A stretch of DNA of 64,000 bases from Candidatus Sumerlaeota bacterium (GTDB taxonomy: Bacteria > Sumerlaeota > Sumerlaeia > Sumerlaeales > Sumerlaeaceae). The DNA is taken from the NCBI GenBank assembly GCA_012513815.1, contig JAAZBM010000014.1, positions 440,568 through 504,567 of the forward strand, in the 5' to 3' direction. The translations under genes were made by a program, and so were the position numbers. The notes under the pieces are model-generated. The model saw only the letters and a list, made by a program, of their open reading frames with translations, did no database searches and was not told the origin of the DNA. Every line of letters starts with the position of its first letter. Position 1 is the stretch's first letter. This document shows, piece after piece, positions 26,173-34,411 of the stretch.

Positions 26173-27666
26173 ATGTCTAACACTAACATGCGTTTGCGTT
26201 TTGCGCCAAGCCCGACAGGCTATCTTCATGTCGGAGGAGCAAGGGCCGCACTGTTCAACTACCTGTACGCGAAACATCTCGGCGGTAAATTCCTCTTGCG
26301 CATCGAGGACACCGACCTCGAACGTTCGACGCCTGAAGTGACAGAACAAATCATTCGCAGCCTGAAATGGCTCGGACTGAATTATGATGAAGCACCGGTC
26401 TATCAAACAGCTAATGTCGAAAAACACAGAGCCGCAATCGAGAAGTTGTTGGCAAGCGGCGCACTCTACAAATCCTATTGCCCCAAGGAACGTCTCGAAG
26501 ATTTGCGTGCTCAGGCGAACGCCAAAAAACAGCCCTTTATCTATCGCGAATCGATGCTCGACGAAGGTGAAGCCGAACGCTACAAGAACGAAGGCAAGCC
26601 CTTTGTCGTCCGTTTCCGTTGCCCACTGGAAGGAATCACATCGTTTGACGACCTCGTATATGGTCACATCGAAGTGCGCAACGAACTTATTGGCGATTTC
26701 GTCGTTGCCCGTGGCGACGGTTCGCCGTTATTCATGCTGTCGAATGTCGTCGACGATATCGAGATGGGAGTCAATCTTGTCTGCCGTGGCGAAGACCATG
26801 TCTCGAACGTGCCCAAGCAGATTCTGCTCTACAAGGCACTCGGTGCGGAAGTCCCGACCTTTGCCCACCTGCCTCTCATTCTCGGCCCGGACAAAAAGAA
26901 ACTGAGTAAACGTCACGGTGCCACCGGTGTGGACGAATTCACGAAAATGGGCATTCTCCCCGATGCGATGTTCAACTTCCTCGCGCTACTCGGATGGGCA
27001 CCATCCGGAGATGCAGAGTTCGACGAAATCATGTCACGCGAAGAATTAATCGAGAAATTTACTCTGGAAAAAGTCAACCGCGCGGGCGCTGTTTTCGATT
27101 ATGACAAACTCCTTTGGATGAACGGTGTCTACATCAGAAAAATGCCGTTCACCGAGTTACTCGAACTCATCATGCCCAAGCTGAATGCGGCATTCCCCGA
27201 GATGGAGAAATCCCAACGCAACACCGAGATGCCATTCGCGGAATGGCTCAATGGCATCATCGGACTGGAAGTTGAACGTAGCCGCTCACTGAATGACTTC
27301 GAAGTCAATCTCGCGTATTTCTTCAACGAACCCAATACTTTTGACGAGAAAGCATCTCGCAAATTCCTCGGTTCTGAAGAGCAACGAGCCGCCATGCAGA
27401 CAGCCTCAGAAATAATTCTCAAGGCGTGGGACGAAGCGGCTGCGAAAGCAGGAAAAGATATCGAAGCGTGGGGCCACAATGTCGAACAATCTCTGCGCGT
27501 GTGGTCTGACGCACAAGGTATGAAGTTCGGAAATGTCGCTCAGCCGATTCGACTTGCGATGACGGGAAAAACGGCCAGCCCGCCACTGTTCCACATCATC
27601 TGGTATCTCGGCAAGGAACAATTCGCGAAAAGAATTGCGACCTGTCTGAGCACATTGAACCAATAG
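26173..27666 (+). CDS. gltX: Glutamyl-tRNA synthetase
   Basis: Charges tRNA-Glu (and perhaps tRNA-Gln) with glutamate. The start is ATG 26173; the TTGGAG just before it is the ribosome binding site, not coding. The class I protein of 497 residues has the HIGH-type signature HVGG at 19-22 (PSPTGYLHVGG), the KMSKS-type KLSKR at 243-247, and family motifs RIEDTDLERS and DDIEMGVNLVCRGEDHVSN. The C-terminal part binds the anticodon. With gatC in the window and no glnS seen, a non-discriminating enzyme is possible but not shown. It is monocistronic, closed by a good terminator. Confidence 0.96.
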   Translation: MSNTNMRLRFAPSPTGYLHVGGARAALFNYLYAKHLGGKFLLRIEDTDLERSTPEVTEQIIRSLKWLGLNYDEAPVYQTANVEKHRAAIEKLLASGALYKSYCPKERLEDLRAQANAKKQPFIYRESMLDEGEAERYKNEGKPFVVRFRCPLEGITSFDDLVYGHIEVRNELIGDFVVARGDGSPLFMLSNVVDDIEMGVNLVCRGEDHVSNVPKQILLYKALGAEVPTFAHLPLILGPDKKKLSKRHGATGVDEFTKMGILPDAMFNFLALLGWAPSGDAEFDEIMSREELIEKFTLEKVNRAGAVFDYDKLLWMNGVYIRKMPFTELLELIMPKLNAAFPEMEKSQRNTEMPFAEWLNGIIGLEVERSRSLNDFEVNLAYFFNEPNTFDEKASRKFLGSEEQRAAMQTASEIILKAWDEAAAKAGKDIEAWGHNVEQSLRVWSDAQGMKFGNVAQPIRLAMTGKTASPPLFHIIWYLGKEQFAKRIATCLSTLNQ

Positions 27667-27684
27667 CTCAAACAAACTTGTTTC

Positions 27685-27724
27685 GCCGGGCTTGTTTCTG
27701 AACAGTCCGGCTTTTTCTTTTTAT
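27685..27724 (+). terminator. Intrinsic terminator of gltX
   Basis: An 8-bp stem GCCGGGCT/AGTCCGGC with one G-T pair, followed by TTTTTCTTTTT. It starts 18 bases after the stop. Confidence 0.88.
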
Positions 27725-27735
27725 ATTAACGCAAA

Positions 27736-29172
27736 ATGAATCCTTGTGACATAATCGATTTTGCTTCCCTCGAAGAAGCCATTCCCCGTGGGACACCGCT
27801 CCTTGTCGCTGTCAGCGGCGGAGCGGATTCGATGGCATTACTCTGCGCGCTTCGACAACTCGACTGCTACCCGCTCAAAGTCGTCCATGTCAACCACGGT
27901 TTGCGAGGGCGCGAAGCGAAGAACGACGAACTGTTTGTTGAGAATTATTGCAAGGAAAACGTGCTCGAGTTTCATTGTCTGACGGTCCCGTCGGAGTCTC
28001 TGAAGAATCTCAAGAACGTCACACTGGAAGAAGCCTTGCGTAACGAACGGCACCGTTTATTCGAGGAAAAGGCCGCGCAACTGGGAATCACGCACGTCGC
28101 CATCGGGCACAACGCCGATGACATGGTCGAATCATTTCTCATGCACCTCCTGCGGGGAACCGGAGCCAAGGGACTGATTTTCAGATTCGCGACGAAGCAC
28201 AATGCGCTCACACATATTCGCCCACTATGGAAAACACATCGCTTGGAAATTGTGAAGTTTTGCGAGGGAGAGGGTATTCCGTTTGTGACGGATCGAACAA
28301 ACTACAACACGCGATTCACACGCAACAGAATCCGCCACAAACTCTTGCCTTTCTTGGAGAATGAATTCAACCCACAGGCACGGCAGGCCCTGTTGGCAGC
28401 GGCGACTTCCATTTCTGACACAGCGCTGTTCGCGGAAAGCAATGCGCCGCAGGAAATCCCGGAGCAAGGAGCGCCATTGCCAATCGTGCAGTTGCTTTGC
28501 ATGCCTGCGCATCGTCAAAGCGAAGTGCTGTATTCGTGGCTCACCCAACAGACAACAATGCGCCCCACAAACAACCACATCACGGCGGCGCTCGAATTGG
28601 CGCGACGCATCGACAATTCCATTATCGGTATTCGCCTCAGCCCGACGCAACAACTCACACGCTACAATGGGAGTCTTCTTGTCGTCAATCTCGGCGAAGA
28701 CACTGCCGAATCTGAGGAAAGAACGCAGGAAGAACGTTTGGCGGAGACGCTCGCGCAACGAGCACTCGCCGAGAATCCACGATTCATTCTGGGGAAAATT
28801 CAGACACCGATTCCTGTCGTTTTTGACAAGGACACTTTTCGAGCGACTATCAAAACTATCGCCGGACAGAATCAGACAATCGAAATTCGACTGCTGTCAA
28901 AACCGCAACCGCACACGGCGCCCAAAGGCCAGCTCATCCTTCGCAATCGCCAACCGGCGGACATCATCCCCTGTTCCTCGGTCAGAATCAAGCATCTCTT
29001 CAACTCGGACAAAGTCCCCGCTTATTTGCGCGACTACCTACTTATGATTGTCGATGAAGAAGGACAAGTTTTCGCGATATCTTACTACCCACGCATTCAA
29101 AAGCGACTGACAATCGCGACCGCGATGCGTACTCAATGGGAAATAGTTCCTGATACGGACGATAAACAATGA
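27736..29172 (+). CDS. tilS: tRNA(Ile)-lysidine synthase
   Basis: Adds lysine to the wobble cytidine of tRNA-Ile(CAU) so that AUA is read as Ile; essential in most bacteria. The 478-residue protein has the PP-loop SGGADS at 27-32, VHVNHGLRGREA, the HNADDMVESFLMHLLRGTG segment and a C-terminal TilS-type substrate domain (about 370-470: RNRQPADIIP, then LFNSDKVPAYLRDYL). No clear Shine-Dalgarno site was noted. The stop overlaps the smpB start by four bases (ATGA), so the two are translated together. Confidence 0.93.
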   Translation: MNPCDIIDFASLEEAIPRGTPLLVAVSGGADSMALLCALRQLDCYPLKVVHVNHGLRGREAKNDELFVENYCKENVLEFHCLTVPSESLKNLKNVTLEEALRNERHRLFEEKAAQLGITHVAIGHNADDMVESFLMHLLRGTGAKGLIFRFATKHNALTHIRPLWKTHRLEIVKFCEGEGIPFVTDRTNYNTRFTRNRIRHKLLPFLENEFNPQARQALLAAATSISDTALFAESNAPQEIPEQGAPLPIVQLLCMPAHRQSEVLYSWLTQQTTMRPTNNHITAALELARRIDNSIIGIRLSPTQQLTRYNGSLLVVNLGEDTAESEERTQEERLAETLAQRALAENPRFILGKIQTPIPVVFDKDTFRATIKTIAGQNQTIEIRLLSKPQPHTAPKGQLILRNRQPADIIPCSSVRIKHLFNSDKVPAYLRDYLLMIVDEEGQVFAISYYPRIQKRLTIATAMRTQWEIVPDTDDKQ

Positions 29173-29651
29173 CGAATTCGGATAAACCTGCATACAAAAC
29201 AATCGCGAAGAACAAGCGTGCTTTCCACGATTACCACATCGAGGACACACTCGAGGCGGGCATCGTTCTGACGGGAACCGAAATCAAATCCGTGCGTGCC
29301 GGACGAGTGAACATCACTGACAGTTTCGTCATCATCAGCGACACACGCGAGGCATGGGCTGTGGACATGCAAATCTCGCCCTATGCGCAAGGGAACAGGT
29401 TTAACGTTCCGGAGAAACGGCAACGCAAACTCCTGCTACATCAACGCGAAATTCATCGACTTGCGGCGGCTATCAATCAAAAAGGTTACACTGTCGTCGG
29501 CTTGGAACTGTACTTCAAAGACGACTTAGTGAAGTTCAAGATTGGCATCGCCAAAGGTAAGCACGACTATGACCGACGCGACGACATCAAGAACAGAGAC
29601 GCCGCTCGCGAACTTGACCGCATCAAAAAGGGCGGCAATATTCGCGAATAG
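29169..29651 (+). CDS. smpB: SsrA-binding protein SmpB
   Basis: Binds tmRNA and brings it to stalled ribosomes for trans-translation. The 160-residue protein shows the family pattern: KTIAKNKRAFHDYHIEDTLEAGIVLTG, EIKSVRAGRVNITDSF, ISPYAQGNRFN, and a basic tail (KHDYDRRDDIKNRDAARE). It overlaps tilS by four bases. Its stop codon (29649-29651) directly abuts the stop of the convergent O-antigen-ligase gene with no base between, so read-through from either side would give antisense RNA. The tmRNA gene is not in the window. ClpP, which degrades tagged products, is encoded at 50.7 kb. Confidence 0.97.
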   Translation: MTNSDKPAYKTIAKNKRAFHDYHIEDTLEAGIVLTGTEIKSVRAGRVNITDSFVIISDTREAWAVDMQISPYAQGNRFNVPEKRQRKLLLHQREIHRLAAAINQKGYTVVGLELYFKDDLVKFKIGIAKGKHDYDRRDDIKNRDAARELDRIKKGGNIRE

Positions 29652-32528
29652 CTATTTGTTTGCAGCCGATGCCTCGCTAATCACATCCTTCAGACATTCG
29701 CGACGGCGCGGGTCGAAACTCGGATGCGCCTTCATCCATTCAAGTAGCGTCTGAGCCATATCCAAACGGCCATGATTAATCACATACTCCCCGACTCGAA
29801 CAAAAGGACGCGTATCAATCAGCGCTTGCTTGTCCTGTGCGCGAACATAAATGATACTGCTGACCTCCGCAAGCTGATCCAGATAAAACGCCTTGTAATA
29901 CAGCATCAGATTATCCGCGTCATTCCGATTTCGGGTGACAATATAGGGCTCTTCGACATTCTTGCCCAACTCCCGAGATAGCTCATAATAAAGCGTCGCG
30001 AACTCCAAATTGTTCGGATAAACACGCATATTGACGGACGCATGCTCCACAGCTTCGGCGAGTTTCCCCGATGCAACCAACAAATGCAACACCGCTAGAT
30101 CAATAGGCTCATCCGCCTCGGGATGATTCTGCACAACCTGCCGAATCATACTCTCCGCAAGCCGCAAATGCTCCACAGCCCATTTCGTAGAACGCAATCC
30201 CGTAGTCGTCTGTGCATCAATATCAGACGGCGGCCACTGCGCAATCAGCAAGTGAAGTTCGCCCTCAAACAAACGGATATGCCATTCATCGGGCACAAGC
30301 GCTCCCAATCTGTTAATCGCCGAGATGGCCGCGACACCTTGCCCATTGAGCGTTTTCTCAAGCTCAGGCAACAAAAACAAATCACTGGCAGAAGAAGCAT
30401 CACGACGGAACAAATCGCGTTTGACCTGAGCAAGCCGTGCCTGATTCTTCTCGGGTTCCAAATCATAAACCTGAGACAACTCATACTGACTATGCATATC
30501 AGCGGGATTCATCATGACGGCATCCGTGAACGAATCGCGAGCCGCATCCAGATACTTGTCGTCCTTGAGCAAACGCCACAAGCCCCAGTTTGCCATTCCA
30601 AGCAAATAGTGCGAATAATGATAATTCAATTCGCCATAACTCATCATCTGATTAAGTTTCGACTGCGCATACTGATAATTGTGAACAGCCATATCACGCA
30701 TCGCCGCGGTTTCGGTCGTGCCGAGCGAACTCTCCGACAACAACTCCTCCAAAAGACCACCCATCTCCATATCCACACGAGCCGCCGACTCATAAGCCGT
30801 GCCATTAAAGACATTCAAATGCATTGCCTGACGCAACAAAGCTTTGGCATTCTGTAACATCTGACCCTTGCGCCATGGCTCCCCCTTATCCTGCGACATA
30901 GCATATTCCAGTTGACGTGAACCCAATATCTGATAACGATCGGAAGCTGCCGCGCGACTCTCGAGTCGAAACGCCTTGGCAATCATCACCCCATACAACA
31001 CAAAGCACACCAAAATGACCACCGTATACACCAACCCACCCTTGCGAACAACACCAACGCCTCCCTCATCCGTTTCTGCCGTCGGCGAATCACTGCCGCA
31101 CAATAAACCAAATGTCATAACCCACAAAATGGCAAGGGACACAACATGAAATGGAAAATCTAGAAACGAATGGAAGACCATCACGACAACAGGAAACAGG
31201 AGTGCAAGACGCATCGCCCGCTCGTCCGGCGAACTCGTACGATAATGCCGCCGCGCAGACCGCAAGGAGAGAATAAAGGGAATCAGCAAAAGCAGAGCGC
31301 CAACTCCACCAAGCTCAATCAACAATTGCAACGGGTCGTTATGAGCGACATCCGTCCGCTTCCATGTGCCGGCAATCGCGGAATCACGATGCCGCGTCAG
31401 CCAACTGCCTTGTGCCGGTTGATACACATACTGGAATGACCCCAACCCATGACCCAACAAAGGACGCTCTTCAAGCAACGACATCGAACAAACCAGAATA
31501 CGCAAACGGGTTTCCGTCTTTAGTGTATCAAGCCGGAAGGCATTCAGACGCTCCTTCAGAGAAACCTGATGCTTTTCGGCAAGCGGGTTATAGCGCGGCG
31601 AAACTGTCTGTGAAACAATAATCAGCAAAACGCCCAACACCAACACCAGAACCGCACGAACACGATAAGCACGACGAATGCCCAAGCACTCCGACTGAAA
31701 CCACAAATACAGCGGCAACAACAACCCAAGCAAAATCCACATGGAGCGGCTTTGTCCCGCAACGAGAACCCAACAGATGAGCAACACCAGCATGAGCGAC
31801 AGAATCTTGCGAAGCCACGAAGAATCACGGCGCAACACCGAGAGTAAAGCGAAACTTAATGGGAACACAAGCCACGCCGAAAGTCCCACATTGTGACCGA
31901 TGAAAGAACCGATTCGATTTCGCGGGTCATTGGGCTTGAGCACGATTGAATCACTCCACCCAAAGTGTTGAACAACCGAAACCAGAGCAAGCACGCAACC
32001 GCATAGGCAGACGAAATCCATAAAGCGCCGCGTAACAAGCGACCAGTTGCGAATCCCACGCAACACCACCAAAACAAGTAGCGCACAGGTAATGCAAATG
32101 AGTGTCATGATGCCGATATTCGGCGTTGGGTTGCCCAACCACGACGGCAGCCCGCCACCCGAAGGCAGACACCGTAACGCGCAATAAAGCCAGAATAGCA
32201 AAAGCCAAAAATCGCGAGAGCACAGAATCTCTTTCATTGTCTTGCGCCGCGCGCTTTGTCCAAGCGCCCACTGTCGAATCAACAGCAACAACCCCAACGG
32301 CAACAAAGTGTACGCCAACATCAACTCTTTGATGACCGTATTAGAATACGAGACCTCAAAATAGTATCGCCAGAATGAAAATCCAAGGGCTGGGGCGATA
32401 GATAAACCATTCAGGAAGGTGCGCATCCCCTCCGGCAAAAGGATGGGATAGGCAAATGCCGTCAGAAAAACTGAAGCAAATATCAGGAACAAGCAACAAC
32501 GCTCACTCCAACGCAACAACAAGTTCAT
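29652..32528 (-). CDS. O-antigen ligase-like membrane protein with TPR-like C-terminus
   Basis: A 958-residue protein. The first half (about 1-480) has about 12 hydrophobic helices and carries the Wzy/WaaL pattern RPLLGHGLGSFQYVYQPA and DVAHNDPLQLLIELGGVG, a conserved loop of O-antigen ligases and polymerases. The second half (about 540-958) is soluble and helical with TPR-like spacing (HYSHYLLGMANWGL, DAARDSFTDAVMMNPADMHSQYELSQVYDL). Such ligase-TPR fusions are seen in several phyla; they could attach O-antigen to lipid A core or glycosylate proteins. No wzx or wzy cluster is adjacent. It converges on smpB, stop against stop, with no terminator. Confidence 0.78.
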   Translation of the reverse strand: MNLLLRWSERCCLFLIFASVFLTAFAYPILLPEGMRTFLNGLSIAPALGFSFWRYYFEVSYSNTVIKELMLAYTLLPLGLLLLIRQWALGQSARRKTMKEILCSRDFWLLLFWLYCALRCLPSGGGLPSWLGNPTPNIGIMTLICITCALLVLVVLRGIRNWSLVTRRFMDFVCLCGCVLALVSVVQHFGWSDSIVLKPNDPRNRIGSFIGHNVGLSAWLVFPLSFALLSVLRRDSSWLRKILSLMLVLLICWVLVAGQSRSMWILLGLLLPLYLWFQSECLGIRRAYRVRAVLVLVLGVLLIIVSQTVSPRYNPLAEKHQVSLKERLNAFRLDTLKTETRLRILVCSMSLLEERPLLGHGLGSFQYVYQPAQGSWLTRHRDSAIAGTWKRTDVAHNDPLQLLIELGGVGALLLLIPFILSLRSARRHYRTSSPDERAMRLALLFPVVVMVFHSFLDFPFHVVSLAILWVMTFGLLCGSDSPTAETDEGGVGVVRKGGLVYTVVILVCFVLYGVMIAKAFRLESRAAASDRYQILGSRQLEYAMSQDKGEPWRKGQMLQNAKALLRQAMHLNVFNGTAYESAARVDMEMGGLLEELLSESSLGTTETAAMRDMAVHNYQYAQSKLNQMMSYGELNYHYSHYLLGMANWGLWRLLKDDKYLDAARDSFTDAVMMNPADMHSQYELSQVYDLEPEKNQARLAQVKRDLFRRDASSASDLFLLPELEKTLNGQGVAAISAINRLGALVPDEWHIRLFEGELHLLIAQWPPSDIDAQTTTGLRSTKWAVEHLRLAESMIRQVVQNHPEADEPIDLAVLHLLVASGKLAEAVEHASVNMRVYPNNLEFATLYYELSRELGKNVEEPYIVTRNRNDADNLMLYYKAFYLDQLAEVSSIIYVRAQDKQALIDTRPFVRVGEYVINHGRLDMAQTLLEWMKAHPSFDPRRRECLKDVISEASAANK

Positions 32529-32650
32529 TTATCTACACAACTCCGACAAGGACTCTCGCCAATATACTCAAACCTTCAAATGAATTTAACATAAACAATA
32601 ATGCTTATTTTATATAACAGTAGATTAACAATGAGTGAAAGGCAACACAA

Positions 32651-33301
32651 ATGACGGAATTCGAGGAGTTTTTTATTTCTCGTATTGCTGAATTAAGAAA
32701 CCACGCAGGCGGCTTTAGGAAGCAAGCAAATCACATTGTTCTACTCGGCGACAGTATCACAGAGGGATTCCCGGAGAAAGCGTTACTCGGTGGGCAAGTC
32801 AAGGTATTCAATCAGGGAATCAGCGGAGACATGATTAATCGTCCCGATGGCGGACTGTTCAGAAGACTGGACATTGCGTTACTGTCAAAACCCCAATGGC
32901 TGTTTCTTTTGATTGGCGTCAACGACCTGATTTTCGGCGACAACGACCTCGACAGAATGCAACGGGAACTGCCTGAAATTGTGAAGACTCTCGCATCGGC
33001 TGACGGTGGCACTAAAATCTGTATTCAAACAATCATGCCAACAAGCGGCGAATTCCTGTCGGTACTACCATCCGTGCTCAAAATGAACAAGCTCATCAAC
33101 GAACAGGCGACAAAATGGGGCGCCGCGGCAATCCTTGACACTTATACCGTCATGGCCGACCCGACAACGAAAGCCTACCAAAAAGAGTTGACCTATGACG
33201 GACTGCACCTGAGCATGGACGGATACATGAGATGGATTACGGCACTCGAAAACTTCCTCTCAAACCACATCACTCTGCAAATCAAGACAAGATGCCTATA
33301 A
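32651..33301 (+). CDS. SGNH/GDSL-family hydrolase
   Basis: A 216-residue esterase or acetylhydrolase of the SGNH fold. The catalytic Ser35 is in GDSITEG (block I); block II Gly is in NQGISGDM; block III Asn is in IGVNDL; the Asp183/His186 pair is in YDGLHLS. No signal peptide is seen, so it is probably cytoplasmic. The last ten bases overlap the start of the agmatine deiminase gene, indicating translational coupling. Its substrate is unknown; acyl or acetyl esters of sugars are typical for close relatives. Confidence 0.85.
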   Translation: MTEFEEFFISRIAELRNHAGGFRKQANHIVLLGDSITEGFPEKALLGGQVKVFNQGISGDMINRPDGGLFRRLDIALLSKPQWLFLLIGVNDLIFGDNDLDRMQRELPEIVKTLASADGGTKICIQTIMPTSGEFLSVLPSVLKMNKLINEQATKWGAAAILDTYTVMADPTTKAYQKELTYDGLHLSMDGYMRWITALENFLSNHITLQIKTRCL

Positions 33302-34410
33302 CCAAAACTACCCTGACACCGCGACAACACGGCTTCGCCATGCCCGCAGAATGGACCCCACATCAGGGAACCATTCTGGCATATCCTCACAACAAGAACG
33401 ATTGGCCGGGCAAGTTTCAGCCAATCAAATGGGTCTTTGCGGACATCGTGCGTCACCTCTCGCAGGTTGAGACGGTCTATGTGCTATGCGGTTCGCACAA
33501 AGAAGCGGACGTCATGACGGCCGCATGCCGTAAAGCCGGCGCGAACCTCGACAAGGTGTCCCCTCTTATCATCCCGACCGACAGAATCTGGACACGAGAT
33601 TCAGGGCCGATTTTCGTCAGCAAAAACAAGCCAAACGGCAGCACTGAAACAGCGTTTGTCGACTGGCAGTTTAACGCATGGGCAAAGTATGACAACTACC
33701 ACAGCGACCGAGAAGTTCCTCAACTGTTTAACCGGGCGATGCATCATCGTTGGTACACATGGAAACCCGTCAACGACAACGGCAAGAGGGTAATTCTCGA
33801 GGGCGGGAGCATCGATGTCAATGGTCAGGGAATCCTCATGACAACTTGTGAATGTCTGCTCGACAAGAAAACGCAACCACGCAATCCGTCAATGGATCAG
33901 GCGCAAATCGAAAGTGTTCTTGCAGACTACTTGGGCGTAACGGATTTCCTGTGGCTAGAGAAAGGAATCGTCGGTGATGACACGCACGGCCACATCGACG
34001 ACACGGCTCGCTTCGTCAACGCGGATACCATTGTGTGCGCCTTTACCGAGAACACGCAGGACGAGAATCACGCCATTTTGACCGCGAATGAACAAACGCT
34101 CAAGCAGTTTCGAACCCACAGCGGGAAATCGCTCGACATCGTCAGACTCCCGATGCCGTCAACACCGCTCTACTTCGACAAAGTGCGTCTACCGGCAAGT
34201 TACGCGAATTTCTACATCGCAAACGGAATCGTTTTGGTCCCCACATTCAACGACCCTAACGACCGCATCGCGCTCGGAATCATCGCGGAATTGTTCCCGC
34301 AAAGAAAAGTCATTGGGATTCATGCGCTAGACTTGGTGTGGGGATTCGGCACGCTCCACTGCATGTCACAGCAGATTCCCGAAGGAAGCCCTTGGCAACC
34401 TCAAGACTGA
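33292..34410 (+). CDS. aguA: Agmatine deiminase (peptidyl-arginine deiminase family)
   Basis: Converts agmatine to N-carbamoylputrescine on the way to putrescine. I place the start at 33292 (MPITKTTLTPRQHGFAMPAEW) because the family begins close to MPAEW, while an earlier in-frame ATG at 33232 lies deep inside the SGNH gene; 372 residues. Motifs include WTRDSGPIFV, EGGSIDVNGQG, GDDTHGHIDDTARFV and the catalytic Cys357 in TLHCMSQQIPEG. The gene overlaps the SGNH gene by ten bases. aguB (N-carbamoylputrescine amidase) is not adjacent. It ends one base before the convergent PBP1A stop. Confidence 0.94.
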   Translation: MPITKTTLTPRQHGFAMPAEWTPHQGTILAYPHNKNDWPGKFQPIKWVFADIVRHLSQVETVYVLCGSHKEADVMTAACRKAGANLDKVSPLIIPTDRIWTRDSGPIFVSKNKPNGSTETAFVDWQFNAWAKYDNYHSDREVPQLFNRAMHHRWYTWKPVNDNGKRVILEGGSIDVNGQGILMTTCECLLDKKTQPRNPSMDQAQIESVLADYLGVTDFLWLEKGIVGDDTHGHIDDTARFVNADTIVCAFTENTQDENHAILTANEQTLKQFRTHSGKSLDIVRLPMPSTPLYFDKVRLPASYANFYIANGIVLVPTFNDPNDRIALGIIAELFPQRKVIGIHALDLVWGFGTLHCMSQQIPEGSPWQPQD

Positions 34411-34411
34411 T

